64,000 nucleotides of DNA, from positions 220,317,978-220,381,977 of the forward strand of contig NC_081828.1 of assembly GCF_030867095.1 (NCBI RefSeq), read 5' to 3'. The notes under the pieces were generated by a model that did not search any database, was not told the origin of the DNA, and worked only from the letters and a program-made list of their open reading frames with translations. Of the stretch, positions 10,213 through 24,800 are shown in pieces. A program made the translations under genes and the position numbers. Every line of letters begins with the position of its first letter. The first letter of the stretch is position 1. The DNA comes from Alligator mississippiensis. Lineage: Eukaryota; Chordata; Crocodylia; Alligatoridae.

Positions 10213-13078
10213 TAGATTCATAGATTCATAGATGTTAGGTTCGGAAGGGACCTCAATAGATCATCAAGTCCGACCCCCTGCATAAGCAGGAAAGAGTGCT
10301 GGGTCTAGATGACCCCAGCTAGATGCCTATCCAACCTCCTCTTGAAGACCCCCAGGGTAGGGGAGAGCACCACCTCCCTTGGGAGCCCGTTCCAGACCTT
10401 GGCCACTCGAACTGTGAAGAAGTTCTTCCTAATGTCCAGTCTGAATCTGCTCTCCGATAGCTTGTGGTCATTATTTCTTGTAAACCCCGGGGGCACCTTG
10501 GTGAATAAATCCTCACCAATTCCCTTCTGTGCCCCCGTGATGAACTTATAGGCAGCCACAAGGTCGTCTCTCAACCTTCTCTTGCGGAGGCTGAAGAGGT
10601 CCAGTTTCTCTAGTCTCTCCTCGTAGGGCTTGGTCTGCAGGCCCTTGACCATACGAGTTGCCCTTCGCTGTACCCTCTCCAGGTTATCCGCATCCTTCTT
10701 GAAGTGCGGCGCCCAGAATTGCACGCAGTACTCCAACTGCGGTCTGACCAGCGCCCGATAGAGGGGAAGTATCACCTCCCTGGACCTATTTGTCATGCAT
10801 CTGCTGATGCACGATAAAGTGCCATTGGCTTTTCTGATGGCTTCGTCACACTGCCGACTCATGTTCATCTCGGAGTCCACTAGGACTCCAAGATCCCTTT
10901 CCACCTCTGTGCCACCCAGCAGGTCATTTCCTAGGCTGTAGGTGTGCTGGACATTTTTCCTCCCTAGGTGCAGCACTTTGCATTTCTCCTTGTTGAACTG
11001 CATCCTGTTGTTTTCTGCCCACTTGTCCAACCTGTCCAGGTCTGCCTCCAGCTGTTCCCTGCCCTCCGGCGTGTCCACTTCTCCCCATAGCTTTGTGTCA
11101 TCTGCAAACTTGGACAGAGTACATTTGACACCCTCGTCCAAGGCACTGATGAAGACATTGAAGAGTATCGGTCCAAGGACCGAGCCCTGCGGGACCCCAC
11201 TGCCCACACCCTTCCAGGTCGAGACCGACCCATCCACCACGACTCTCTGGGTGCGACCCTCCAGCCAATTCGCCACCCACCGGACTGTGCAGTCATCCAC
11301 ATCACAGCCTCTTAACTTGTTCACCAGTATGGGGTGGGATACCGTATCGAAGGCCTTCCTGAAGTCTAAGTATACGACATCCACCCCTCCTCCTGTGTGC
11401 AGGCATTTCGTAACCTGGTCATAAAAAGAAACTAGATTGGTCAGGCATGATCTGCCCGCCACGAACCCGTGCTGGTTTCCCCTCAGCATAATTTGTCCTG
11501 CCGGGCTCTCACAAATGTGAGCCTTGATAATTTTTTCAAAGACTTTACCAAGGATGGAGGTGAGACTGACCGGCCTATAGTTGCCCAGGTCCTCCTTCCT
11601 CCCCTTCTTGAAAACGGGGACCACGTTAGCCCTTTTCCAGTCCTCCGGGACTTGGCCTGTGCACCACAAGCATTCGAATATTCCCGCCAGTGGCTCGGCG
11701 ATGACGTCGGCTAGTGCCTTCAGCACCCTCGGATGGAGCCCATCCGGGCCTGCCGACTTAAAGGCATCCAGTTCTTCCAAGTGACTCTGCACCACCTCAG
11801 GATCTACGTATGGACGTCTGGCGCCTTGCTGCTGCCTCTCCACAACCCCAGTGAGAGACTTGTCGTGCCCCTCGCTTAGGAACACTGAGGCAAAGAACTC
11901 GTTGAGGAGTTCAGCCTTGTCCCCCCTGTCTGTCACCAATTGTTTCTGCCCATTTAGCAGGGGTCCTATTCCTCCCTGGGCCTTCCTTTTACTCCCTATA
12001 TATCTAAAAAACAATTTCTTGTTGTCCTTTACTTGGGTTGCCATCCTCAGCTCCATGGTAGCTTTGGCCCGCCTAACTGCCTCCCTACAAGCACAAGCAG
12101 AGGAGGTATATTCATCTTCAGTGATCTCTCCCTGTTTCCACTTTTTATGTGCTCCCCTTTTGGCCCTTAGGCTGCCCTGGATTTCTCTGGTCAGCCAGGG
12201 AAGCCTCCTGGCCCCTTTCCCTCTTTTGCCTCGCTCGGGGATCGTCTTGCTTTGTGCCCGAAGGATCGTTTCCTTTAGGCACAGCCACCCTTCTTGGGCT
12301 CCCATCACTTCAAAACTCCTACTCTGCAGTGCGTCCTTGACTAATCGCCTGAGTGCATTGAGATCAGCTTTCCTAAAGTCTAGCATTTTCACCCTACTAG
12401 TTACCTTACCCACTCGCCGTCTTATGGTGAATTCTATTATAAGGTGATCACTGTCTCCCAAATGGCTACCCATCTGGAGGTCCCCTACCATGTCATCTCC
12501 TGTTGCCAATACCAGATCCAGTATGGCATTCCCCCTAGTGGGACCGTGCACCTCCTGTGTCAGATGGAGGTCCTGTACACAGGTTAGAAACCTGCGTGAG
12601 CGATGGGACCTTGCTGTCTGCGTCTCCCAGCAGATGTCCGGGTAGTTTAGGTCCCCCATGACTACCGCCTCTTTAGCTTTTATGGTCTCCGAGATTTGCC
12701 TCAGGAGCCCCGCATCTATTTCTTCCCCTTGGTGTGGGGGTCTGTAGCAGACCCCTACCACCAAATCCCTTTCTCCTTGCCCCCCATGTAGCCTAACCCA
12801 CAATCCTTCTACTTCCTCAGCCTCGGATTCTGTCTTGATGAGGGTTGATATATATTGCTCACTGACATAAAGTGCAACCCCCCCCCCTTTCTTCCCCGAC
12901 CTGTCCTTTCTATACAATCTATAGCCCTCAATATGTACCGCCCAGTCATGGGATGAATCCCACCAGGTCTCTGTTAGCCCCACTAAGTCATAGGTGTTTA
13001 GTGCAAGCAGGAGCGCTAGTTCATCCTGCTCGTTCCCCATGCTCCTAGCATTAGTATATAGGCACTTGAGCCCTTGTT
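10213..13078 (-). repeat. Nearly intact CR1 LINE: uninterrupted 911-codon ORF2
   Basis: One uninterrupted minus-strand frame (13040-10305) carries the whole reverse transcriptase and nearly the whole endonuclease. It begins NARSMGNEQDEL, then LVGLTETWWDSSHDW, VVMGDLNYPDIC, RGNAILDLVLA and GDSDHLIIEF (the S-D-H catalytic end of the endonuclease), then RANVVPVFKKG, VYLDFRKAFDTVSHPIL, GSGVPQGSVLGPILFNVFI, the FADDTKLWG catalytic box, and the normal end GVFKRRLDRHLAGVI. The 3' tail at 10213-10230 is TAGATTCATAGATTCATAG. Only the first residues of ORF2, ORF1 and the 5' UTR are missing. It is the youngest CR1 in the window and the same subfamily as 43297-45107. It split an older retroviral integrase. 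Confidence 0.95.
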
Positions 13079-14175
13079 ACTCAGTAACTTTTTTCAAGGC
13101 CAGTTTTAAGGTGCGTGTGAAGAGGGACTGGTTAAAAAAAAGATTCAGGGAACAGAAAACACGATTGCTTTCTTTGAAGTTGAAGAGACCCGGGGCAGTG
13201 CAGTGTGACGCACAGGGGGAGGGAAGACGGAGAGTGTTTTTGAGAGAGGAGCAGCAGGGGGGAGAGGATTGAGATAGAGGAATCCCAGGAGCTGGTCTGA
13301 TCAGAAGAGAAGGTTCAACAAGAGGGGAGGATCTGGAGTCCCTGAAGAAATGGGTTGCCTTGTGAGCCGCTCAGAGGAGTAGCACGACAGGAATAGAAAC
13401 TGCGAGAAGGAAGGAGCTGAGGATGCTTGTAAGCTTACACAAAGGTCCAGTTCATTCTTCCCTGTTCAGTTTTTATGGTTTGTTTGATTTTTAAATTTGA
13501 GTGGGACCAGGTGTGTTCTGAGTGTGTTGGGAAGAGGAAGAGTCCGAATCCAGGCTGTGCTCACACCCAAACAAGGAGGAAGCAGAAGCATATGGAAGAA
13601 CTTATTAAGATAATCTCCCTCCCCCCCCCCCCCAAAAAAAAAAAAACCCAAAAAAACAAATGAAAAGGGAGAAGAAAGAAAGATACTGAAAGAAATACAC
13701 CTGGTCAAGAGGGGAAAAAATTATAAATAGTTCTGAAGGTGACTTTAACTGGTTGAGGACGTGTCTTTATGGTATTAAATAAATGCAACAAAGTGTTCTC
13801 AAGGGTTTAAATAAAAGTATGTAAAACAGTTTGAAAGATTCACAAGCTGTATAAATGTTCACTGCTAGAGGCTGCAAGAAAAACAAAAGTTAATAATAAA
13901 GAGAATTGATCAACCGTATAGGAATTCGATTCAGTTGGTGATTAAAAATTCTGGGATGTTCTCCAAAAGAACTAGAGGAGAGGGGTAGCGCAGTCAGAAA
14001 TCTCTCTGTATAGTCGGTGTCCTACTGCGCCAATAACACCTCCCACTAATAACATCAAATTAGATCAAGATGTGGCAGGAAAGAGTCAGACTATAATGCA
14101 GAGGTACACAAATCTGGGAATCGGAGAGATAAGAGCAAAGAGCAGACTCTCAAATATCAAGGGAAAACCACAGTG
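13079..14175. mobile_element. LTR-like block inside the retroviral relic
   Basis: About 1.1 kb between two halves of the integrase relic, so it was inserted into it. Evidence for an LTR is indirect: AATAAA-type signals near 13775 and 13808, and ATCAAGATGTGGCAGG at 14065-14079, the same U5-like motif found in the LTRs at 8651-9407 and 16613-17678. The ends are not clear because the left side meets the truncated 5' end of the CR1. A C-run plus A-run lies at 13618-13650. Confidence 0.45.
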
Positions 14176-16345
14176 CGGTTAGTTCTTCCAACTTGGCCTG
14201 AGGATTGAGGGTTTCCTGCAATATGAAATCACTGTTTTATACCCAGGCCTCACAAAGTTCCTGCGTTACCTTCCCCACAAAGTGAGGACCTTGATCAGAG
14301 TCAGTTTCATCCAGGAGCCCAAATCGAGCAAACTGTCTGCCATTAGGACTTTGGCAGTAGTAAGCGCATCATTTTTATGAGTGGGAATTGCTTCTACCCA
14401 CTTGGTGAGGGCATCCACTATTACCAGACAATACTTAAATCCTTTTCTGCTCTGGGGCAACTTAATATAGACTATCTGGAGGCAGTTCCATAGTCCTAAA
14501 ATGGGTTGGTGATCTAAAGGTCCCTTTACAATTTGTAAGTCTGGGTTATTTGCTGCACAAGGGATGCAATTGTAGATATAATGCTCTATGTCCTCCATCA
14601 TGTTTGGTTACCAGCCAGCATATGATAACCTTTCAAGGGTTTTATCTACCCCAAAACCGCCATCTCTGTGGGCTAACCCCACCATTTCCCATCTTACTCC
14701 CTGTGGAACTACCCAAACAGGCAATCCATCTTCCCCCTGTTGTGACAGCACCAGTAGATGTTCATTTTTCCAAATTGTCCGCTCTCCCCTTTTCCCCTTT
14801 TCTGCTAGCTTCTGGACTTGGGGGTCTGAGGCCTGCAATGCACGTAGGCTGAGTTCAGGCTGATTGGATCCTGTTTTAGCTGCTGCTACTGGGGCAGTCT
14901 TACCAGGCAGCATCCACAAAGGGCCTTCTAGGGCTCCTCCCTTAGCTGCGACATCTGCTTGATTATTTAGATCAGCAGCCTGCGACCTTTTTTTGGTGTA
15001 TACTTTCCCTATGCTAACAGGCACCTTGAGTTGTTTTACTAAGTAACACACATATTGCAGTAGCTGTGAGTGGGTAATTTGCTTCCCAGCTGAAGAGACC
15101 CATCCTCTCAATTCCCATAAGGGTAACCAGTCTAGCAGTGCACACACTACCCAATCCAAATCAGAGGAAATGCAGACCCGACCAGCGGTGCCTCTGGACT
15201 TTTCCAGTGCTACTGCAGCAGCCACCGCTTCTGCGGCTGGAGCAAAATGGGGCTCACAGGATCCTTTATAAAGCATTAAGTGTTCCTGCTGATTCTGTCC
15301 AGGCTTGTGCTGGAATTTGTGTTCAGACACTTTAATTGCTGCACGCCCAGGATGGGGTTTCCCTTCCTGATAGGAACTAGACCCATCAACAAACCACACT
15401 AAAATACCCTCCACACTTTCTAGAGCTGGATCATAAGTGCAAAAAGCAAATGGACTTGGTTTTTCTGGTGTAATTTGTGGTAGTGGGCGCTCATGGGTGG
15501 CTCCATGAGGTGTCTCCCCTCCTTCCACCGGCCATGCTGTTAGGGCATAAGGGACAAGGCATGGGCGAGGGACCTTTTGTACAGTCACATTTTGGTTTTG
15601 AAGTTTAGAAATCTTGCCTTCATTGTTTTTGCCTGATAAAATATATTTGAGAGGAGTGTGGCTTCTTTGCAAGACCACTGGGCTGTTGCCAATTAAGTAT
15701 TCCCAGTGCTGCAAGGCCTGACTAGAGCAAGGACTTCCTTTGCACAGGGGGTGAATGCTTGTTCAACTTGGATCAGTATTTGTGACACATAGGCTGTAGG
15801 CCTTAGCCCAGTGCCATGGTCCTGTAAAAGCACAGCACCTAAGCTGTCTTCTGAGCCAGCTAAGCGTAACTCAAAAGGTAACTCTGGTCTAGGATAGGCC
15901 AATGCTGGGGCTTGCATCAGGACATGTCACAACTTATTAAAAGCACTTTGCTGAGCAGGGCCCCACTCCCGTGGCTGACCCTTTGTTAGTAGCTGATACA
16001 GCAGAGCAGGTTTTTGAGCATAAAACTCAGGAAATTCATGTGAAAACCCTGTCAGGCCCAAGAATGGTGGAGGGTTGTTAAGTCAGTAGGAGCTGGAAGT
16101 TTGCACAGAAGTTCAACTTTTTGCTTATAGGGGTACATCCCTCTGTTCCTAATTCAATGCCCAGATACTTAACTTGTTGTTGTTCCAGCTGTGTCTTTTG
16201 TGGGTATATCGATTAAGCTCACAATAGTCAATAGTGACTTGCCAGGTATTTCCACCTGCCTTTAAGACTGGCCAAATTGGACTATTACTGCTACTGGGTT
16301 GTTCAACTAGGACTTTTTGTTGCATGAGGCTCTGAATGATTTATA
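14176..16345 (-). mobile_element. Endogenous retrovirus relic: RT, RNase H and integrase
   Basis: In minus-strand order there is an RT start (block like NSPIWPVLKAGG near 16280), the RT connection with LAGSEDSLGAVLLQ near 15850, an RNase H domain with LVWFVDGSSSY and AEAVAAAVAL near 15400-15200, a QAADLNNQADVAAKGG block, an integrase zinc-binding and core region with VIVDALTKWVEAIPT, then FHIAGNPQSSGQV before the LTR-like insertion. Gene order and motifs fit an ordinary vertebrate retrovirus pol. Gag, env and paired LTRs are not attached here. It is a broken fossil with roughly five to ten breaks, and old. Confidence 0.8.
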
Positions 16346-16483
16346 GCATAATGTACTGTATTTGAGGTCAGCACCCTGCAATGGCAGCACAGCGCAGGTC
16401 TACATCTTCCAGATCCCCTTGGTACTCTGGGCAAGGAGCATTACTTAGAGCAGAGTCGGGTGGAGGGGACAGCCACAACTCAC
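16346..16483 (-). other. Intron sequence of copy A, shared with copy 1 near 31800-31905
   Basis: The reverse complement reads CTGCTCTAAGTAATGCTCC and onward, matching plus-strand 31807-31905 in the intron downstream of the copy 1 KRAB-B exon. Here it joins the splice donor region directly, whereas in copy 1 about 1.9 kb of LTR-like repeat lies between. The match ends where the retroviral relic begins. Confidence 0.7.
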
Positions 16484-16600
16484 CTGGCAGCAGGTCCTCA
16501 GACCTTGAGTTTTCCCCAGTGTCCACATCATCACAGACCCAGAGCTCTACCTGTCTTTGCTGGATGAGGCAAATTAAGTCAGGTGTGGGAATTTGATATC
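16484..16600 (-). pseudogene. KRAB-B exon of a zinc-finger gene paralogue (copy A)
   Basis: A 117-nt minus-strand exon with acceptor CTAACAG and donor GTGAGT, the same length and phase as the copy 1 KRAB-B exon at 29730-29846. It reads GYQIPTPDLICLIQQ, then ELWVCDDVDTGENSRSEDLLP, aligned throughout with copy 1 [15 protein letters not shown] and [21 protein letters not shown]. The KRAB-B box follows KRAB-A in KZFPs and strengthens binding of the TRIM28 corepressor. The exon is open, but no SCAN, KRAB-A or finger exon of this copy is visible, so I call it a gene fragment. A solo LTR sits 12 bp upstream of its 5' end. Confidence 0.8.
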
Positions 16601-16612
16601 CTGTTAGGGGCC

Positions 16613-17678
16613 TGTAACAGGGAACCCTAGCCCTGTTATCAGGAAGCAGCGTGGCCCCTTTAAATCCAGAACCTCCCAGGCACAGTCATCCTGCCGAGCA
16701 GGGGTTAAGGATCGGGCCCTGCCAGGTGGTCAGGTGACAGGAAGGGGCAGGCTGGAGCCATATAAACCTCAAGCAGAGAAGACCAAGGAGGCAGCAGAGA
16801 GGGAGACTCCCAATGACTATGGAGCCTCCTCGGGAAGAATATGCCACGCTGTGAGACAGAAGCACAAGCACGTGTAAGCGGGCACTTTGCCTCTCTTAGT
16901 TTTTTTATTTTCATTATATGGCCATAGGGACCTATGGTTTACGTTTAACATTAAATGCCGGTGGTTTGTGGCTGAGGCTGTAGGGGAGGAGGAGACCTCA
17001 TTATCGCTGAGGGGTGCTGTGATGAGTGCTCAAGAAGCCGGGCTGCACTAGGGGTGCAGCACTAGGGCCATGAGCCCAAAGTAACTTGAAGGGAAGCTAG
17101 GAGCCCTGAAGCCAGGTCCTAGCGGGTGGACTTAGGTGAACCGCCCTAACTACAGAAAGAGGGGCAAAGCTGGAGGGGCTGAGGCCCCAACAGCCTGGTG
17201 CTGCAGGGGTGCAGCGTAGAAGGGCCAGTAGGCCTGGTGTTGTGGAAAGTATGGGATGGAGACCTTGAGCCCGAGCGAGTTAGAGAGCGAGAGCCTTGGA
17301 GTCAAGCCTTGCTTAGTGGGTTTTTTGACTGACAGGCCTAGCTAGAGAGAGATGGGATAAGCCCACAGATACTGAGCCCCCAACATAAAGAGAAAATTAT
17401 GAAACATCTGTGAGGCATGGGGCACATCAAGGGGAGGTAGGAATGTGCATTTTGCCCTTAAGGCAACAGCTTATTATCCTACAGGTGGTGAGCCTAGAGC
17501 CTGACTGGGAACCTGTGGGTCAGCCTCCTGCCTTTTAAGAAACAAGTAATATCAAGTTGTGGCAGGCAAGTAAAAGGGGGGAAAGCTGATCCCCAGGGGA
17601 GGAAAATTCAGCAAGACTTGATGGATGAACATGCACTGGCCTATACAAATATGTAGCTGAAGACGGCACCCTGTCACA
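16613..17678 (+). mobile_element. Solo LTR inserted at the KRAB-B splice acceptor of copy A
   Basis: Starts TGTAACAG and ends CTGTCACA, about 1.07 kb, flanked by GGGCC (16608-16612) and GGGCT (17679-17683), a near-perfect 5-bp duplication. Near its 3' end it carries ATCAAGTTGTGGCAGGCAAG (17551-17570), as in the LTR at 8651-9407, and both start TGTAACAG, so the two are probably related families. Copy 1 has the uninterrupted intron at this point. It is a solo LTR without internal region, oriented opposite to the host exon. Confidence 0.8.
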
Positions 17679-17683
17679 GGGCT

Positions 17684-18420
17684 ATAGTGGCTATAGAGAG
17701 TTTGTGACTGGGTACTGGATATAGAATAACCAACTGGGATTTGAGGAATGGATCCAGGGATCTTAAGATTTCTATTAAGGCCTTGATGGGGAAGGGAGAA
17801 TGGGCATTTAAGATGAAAGCAGAAGGCACGACACAGTGAAGCCTTCTATTTATGATGGTCCTTGTTACCCAGGGGGTGGAGGGATGGGCATAGAAAATAA
17901 AGGTCCAACCACTCCTGGTTTAGAAAGGGCATTAAACTGACAGTTGCCAGGCATGGAGATGCAGTGATCCATGATGTACCAGGGAGCAGAAAGATAGAGC
18001 TTTTACTGTTTCCAAGGTACAAAAATGAAGAGACATTGGGCACACTTGTAGATGGATAACAGTTATCTCATCAGTGGAATTCCAGGAAAAAGAGCGGAAA
18101 TGAGCTTATTGTCAGTGCAGCTTTAAAGCGAGGACTTGTGGCAATGAAAAGTATTCATGACAGGTGCTTGAAAAAGAATCTTTTTTCTGGGAGAGAGTGT
18201 AATTCATCTTCATCAAGGCAAAGGCAAGGATAATTTTGTAATAACGGTAGTTGCAACTGAAGCATTATCCCATCCAACGGGAGGAACATCCCAGAAAGGG
18301 AGATGAGTCCACACATTGGGAAATACTGCGGGGTTTATCACAAAGTTTCTGGGAGTCACAGATGTGGACAAAAGAAGAGACAAGGGACACGTTTCACAGC
18401 ATGTGAAAGTCCATATTGTA
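17684..18420 (-). repeat. Intron block of copy A, duplicated in copies 1 and 2
   Basis: The reverse complement aligns with plus-strand 29157-29716 and 28640-28812 of copy 1, and partly with 55477-55764 of copy 2. Shared stretches include GGTACCTTG...CCAGTCAC and CTGGGATGATCCTCTC-type sequence. The order and distance to the KRAB-B exon match copy 1, so this is a segmental duplicate rather than a dispersed repeat. It has no CR1 where copy 1 carries the 28813-29153 insert. Confidence 0.8.
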
Positions 18421-20826
<2,406 letters not shown>

Positions 20827-22204
20827 TAGCCAATTGGCTGTCAGGAATGACTCAGGGTGGGGGGAGCATGCGGGGATGGAGCCTCAGGTCCCCCGCCATC
20901 TGGGCCCACTCCCCCTTTACCTCCTGCTGCTTGGGGTCCAGGCCCACTGTCACAGGTAGGCTAGGAGCTGTGAGTGTATCAGCCATTAGGCTGCTAGGTT
21001 TGGGATCGAGGAGGTGAGTCGGGAGTGAATCAAAGGCAAATTTACTGATAGCTCACGCATACAACAATTGACAAACAGATAGTACAATAATAAAAAGCTA
21101 GTAGTAAATAATAACAGCAGATAGACAAAATGACAAAGAATTCTCACATGGGGTTGGCAACTTACCGGCAGTCACTCTATGCCAGGTGCATGCCAAGTTG
21201 TTCCAGCGAAGTCGGGCGTCCCTTATCAATGCTGTCCGACGGGTCACCTGGAAGGTCCCTAGATCGGGATCCGGTTCTCACTCACACTGGGAGTCTGGGG
21301 TCCAGGCTTGGTACAGTGATGATCCTTCTGTTCCATCCTTCATGCTGGTCACTTGACATACGTGCTACTTTATACCTTATTTTATGCTAATCTGTTAGTT
21401 TAGAGCTACTCACGGTCTTGCCCTACAGCTCTTACCCTATGGGATTAGAAGGTGTTAGAAAGTATCATAAAAGGTTACTGCCTAAACTTGGACTCACTCA
21501 ATAAGCAAATCACACCACATCACTTTGGGGTTTGAGATGAGCATTTACTCCGTCCAAGATCAACCCCCTTGGTTTCTTCCTCTTTTTTCAACTCTTCTTT
21601 GGATTTATGAAAGGTGCTAATTATATTTTGTGGTTAGGGTTTGCTGTTATGGCCGAACCTTAAGTGAGAACCATTAGATTAGCTGATGTTTGCAGTTTTA
21701 TTTTTGGGGCTCAGTTAATCTCATGATCAGTGTAGACAGTTAGTTTCAACACTTCGGTTAAATTTATGACAGACAAGTTACATTTGCGGGTTACAAACTT
21801 GCAAGCTTTGCATTAGCTAATATTAACTGCCACACAATTACCATATGTCTCCAAGACCCTATATTTATTGATTTAACTCCTCTGGTTCTGGCCATCACAG
21901 TCCACTCCCTGCCTCCCCGCTGCAGCGGCAGGAGGAGGGGAGGAGTGGGCCTGGGCCCAATGCAGGGGAGGACCGGGCCTGAGGGTGGGGAGAATCGGCC
22001 TGCCATGGTAGAGAGAGCAGCAGGCCCAGGCTGATTTGGTGGCAGTGAGGGGACAGGAGGAGAGGGCTCAGTGCCAATGGGAGGTAGGAGGGGGCGTGGG
22101 GGAGGTGTGAGCCTCGCCTCCCTCCTCCCATCCCCTGTGTCCCCCCCATGATCATGGCAGCACTCCACCACACCACCAGCTCTTGTTTGCACTCTGATTG
22201 GCTG
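20827..22204. other. Unassigned region
   Basis: No gene recognised. 21000-21420 contains minus-strand features that could be an eroded LTR (an AATAAA-like signal and a TATA-like stretch), without clear ends. 21890-22140 is G/C-skewed and low in complexity. Confidence 0.3.
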
Positions 22205-23395
22205 TTTGTCCTATCACCTGGACAAGGGAGAAGACATTGATGTCATATATCTTGACTTCAAAAAAGCCTTTGATCTGGTATCCCATGATCACCTCTGGGT
22301 GAAACTGGCCAATTGTGGCCTTGGGTCCACCGCGATCCACTGGCTGGGGAATAGGCTCATTGGTGGGACCCAGAGGGTGCTATTTGATGGAAGTCAATCG
22401 TCTTGGTGTCCTGTGACCAGTGGGGTCCCCCAAGGCTCTGTCCTTGGACCCATACTGTTCAACATCTTCATTAGCGATGTGGACACTGGAGTCAGAAGCG
22501 GACTGGCCAAGTTCACCAATGACACCAAACTTTGGGGCAAAGCATCCACACCTGAGGACAGGAGGGCGATCCAGGCTGACCTGGGCAGGCTCAGCAAGTG
22601 GGTGGGCGAGAATCTGATGGTGTTTAACACTGAAAAATGCCAGGTTCTCCACCTTGGGAGGAAAAACCTGCAGCATCCTTATAGGCTCAGCAGTGCTACG
22701 CTGGTTAGCACTATGGACGGAAGGGACTTGGGGGTCATCATTGACCACAAGATGAACATGAACCTGCAATGTGATGCTGCCGCTAGTAAAGCGACCAAAA
22801 CGCTGGCTTGCATCCATAGATGCTTCTCAAGCAAGTCCCGGGGCATCATTCTCCCCCTGTACTCAGCCTTAGTGAGGCCGCAGCTGGAGTACTGCATCCA
22901 GTTTTGGGCTCCACAATTCAAAAAGGATGTGGAGAAGCTTGAGAGTCCAGAGAAGAGCCACGCGCACGATCAGAGCTCAGGGAAGCAGACCCTACGATGA
23001 CAGGCTGAGAGCCCTGGGGCTCTTTAGCCTGGAAAAGCGCAGGCTCAGGGGTGATCTGGTGGCCACCTGTAAGTTTATCGGGGCGCTCACCAGGATGTGG
23101 GGGAACATCTGTTCACCAGAGCGCCCCAAGGGATGACAAGGTCGAATGGTCACAAACTCCTTCATGACCGTTTCAGGCTGGACATAAGGAAGAACTTTAA
23201 TGTCCGAGCCCCCAGGGTCTGGAGTAATTTGCCATCGGAGGTGGTTCAAGCACCCAGTTTGAACGCCTTCAAGACACGTTTGGATGCTTATCTTGCTGGG
23301 ATTGTATGAGCCCTGCTGACTTCCTGCCCCTGGGGCAGGGGGCTGTACTCAGTGATCCTCCAGGGTCCTTTCCAGCCTGAATGTCTATGAAATGT
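22205..23395 (+). repeat. CR1 LINE 3' half, distinct subfamily
   Basis: Nearly open plus-strand RT from SYHLDKGEDIDVIYLDF (22206) through [54 protein letters not shown] to a frame change near 22945, then the normal C-terminal part and a short tail at 23380-23395. The FADD box reads FTND, so the catalytic aspartate pair is damaged. Its sequence differs from the 10213-13078 type and resembles 47477-48445, indicating a separate CR1 subfamily. Confidence 0.9.
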
Positions 23396-23399
23396 ATAA

Positions 23400-24800
23400 A
23401 ATTTCATTGTAATCCAGTCCCGCGCTGTGGGGCGGAGTGTGCGTCCGTGAGCCGGTTCCTGGGTTTCCACAGCGCACACCTGAAGCACAAGATGAGCTGC
23501 TCGAAGCCACTGTCAGGGCGTCTGGGCAGGGCCCGCAGGAATCACTTCCCTGGTCGGGTCCCGGAGTCGTGTCGGCACCACGAGGCGCGCACGGCCGGGC
23601 CGTCCCCCACCCCCGGCTAGGGCAGTCCCAGAGGAGGGGTCGGTCCATCCTGCCGGGCCGGTCCCGGGCAGGTCGATGGCCCTGTCTGCCGGCGCTGTTG
23701 CTCCATGCCCGCGCAGGGCGTGCTCCCGCTGCGGGGCCCCCGGGACAGTTGCTCCTACCCCGGGCACCGGGTCATGTCCACAGGCGCTGCGCTGCCTCTT
23801 GCCCCAAGCACCGCACAGCAGCGCGGCCCGCCAGGGAGCCCAGCGCCTGCAGCGCCCCGCCCGGACAGCCCCGCTGCAGAGCCCAGCCGCCCCACAGCCC
23901 TCTCAGCGCCTCTGGGACCCCTGCCCCGCCCCGCCCCTGCTTCCCCGCGCCGGGGCACGCGCTTCCCACCCCGCGGGGCGGCTCCCGACACGGCACGCGC
24001 TGCATCTGTATCTGCATCTGCCCGGGCGGCGGCGGCGGGTCCCGGGGGCGGCGCGAACCCTGCAGCCTCCCCGCCCCGCCCCGCCCCGCACAGACCCGGC
24101 CGCCCCCGGCCCCGCGCCGGGACATGCTGGCACGACCCCGAGGAGAGGCCCCGCCTGACAGCTGCCCAGCTCCACGGGCCGGGGCCGGGGCCTCCTCCGC
24201 CTCCGCCCGCAGCGGGGGCCGAGAGCCCCTGCCGGGGGGAGAAGCCAGGCGGCCAGGCGGAGGGCGGGGGGAAAGCCCCTGCTCGGCCGCGGCCCCGGCC
24301 CCGGGACTGACGGGACGAGCCCCGGCCCCGCCGGCCACACGAGCCCGGGCGGCCCCGATCCCGATCCCAATCCGCCCGCACGGCCCCGCCCCGCCCCATG
24401 ACGTCCCGGGACGTCACGGGAGTGACGCGCGAAGGGAGGAGGCCGCCGGGAGCGAAGGAGGTCGGGACCGGGCCGGCCGCGCTCGGGGGGAGGGCTGCGG
24501 GGCGGGGCGGGGCTGCGCGCGGGGGTCGCCGCAGCCCCAAGGGGGGGTCTGGTTGCTTTGTCCGGGATTAGAGCGGAGCCCCCCCCCCCCGGGCAGGGGG
24601 CCGACACGTCGGGGTGCGGGGAACCCGTCCGGGCGCGGGGGGGGGCAGGGAAGCAGTCACGTGCAGAGGTGGGAAACGGACAAAAGCAGGAGAGCGCCCC
24701 CCCCCCCCATCCTGTCACCGCGGAGACCGGGCGACAGACCCTGGCGCGGAAGGACCTTCCAAGCCGAGTGGGGCGATGCTGAGCCCCGGTTCTGCCACAG
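23400..24800 (+). promoter_or_regulatory. CpG island upstream of zinc-finger copy 1
   Basis: GC-rich with very many CpG dinucleotides, especially 23860-24560, with several GGGCGG/CCGCCC (Sp1-type) boxes and a TGACGT CRE-like cluster near 24400-24430 (repeated TGACGTCC, GACGTCAC, GTGACGCG). It ends in a pyrimidine tract and CCACAG acceptor before the SCAN exon. This fits the promoter and untranslated first exon of the gene. The long open frames on both strands come from GC bias and I do not call them genes. Confidence 0.75.
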
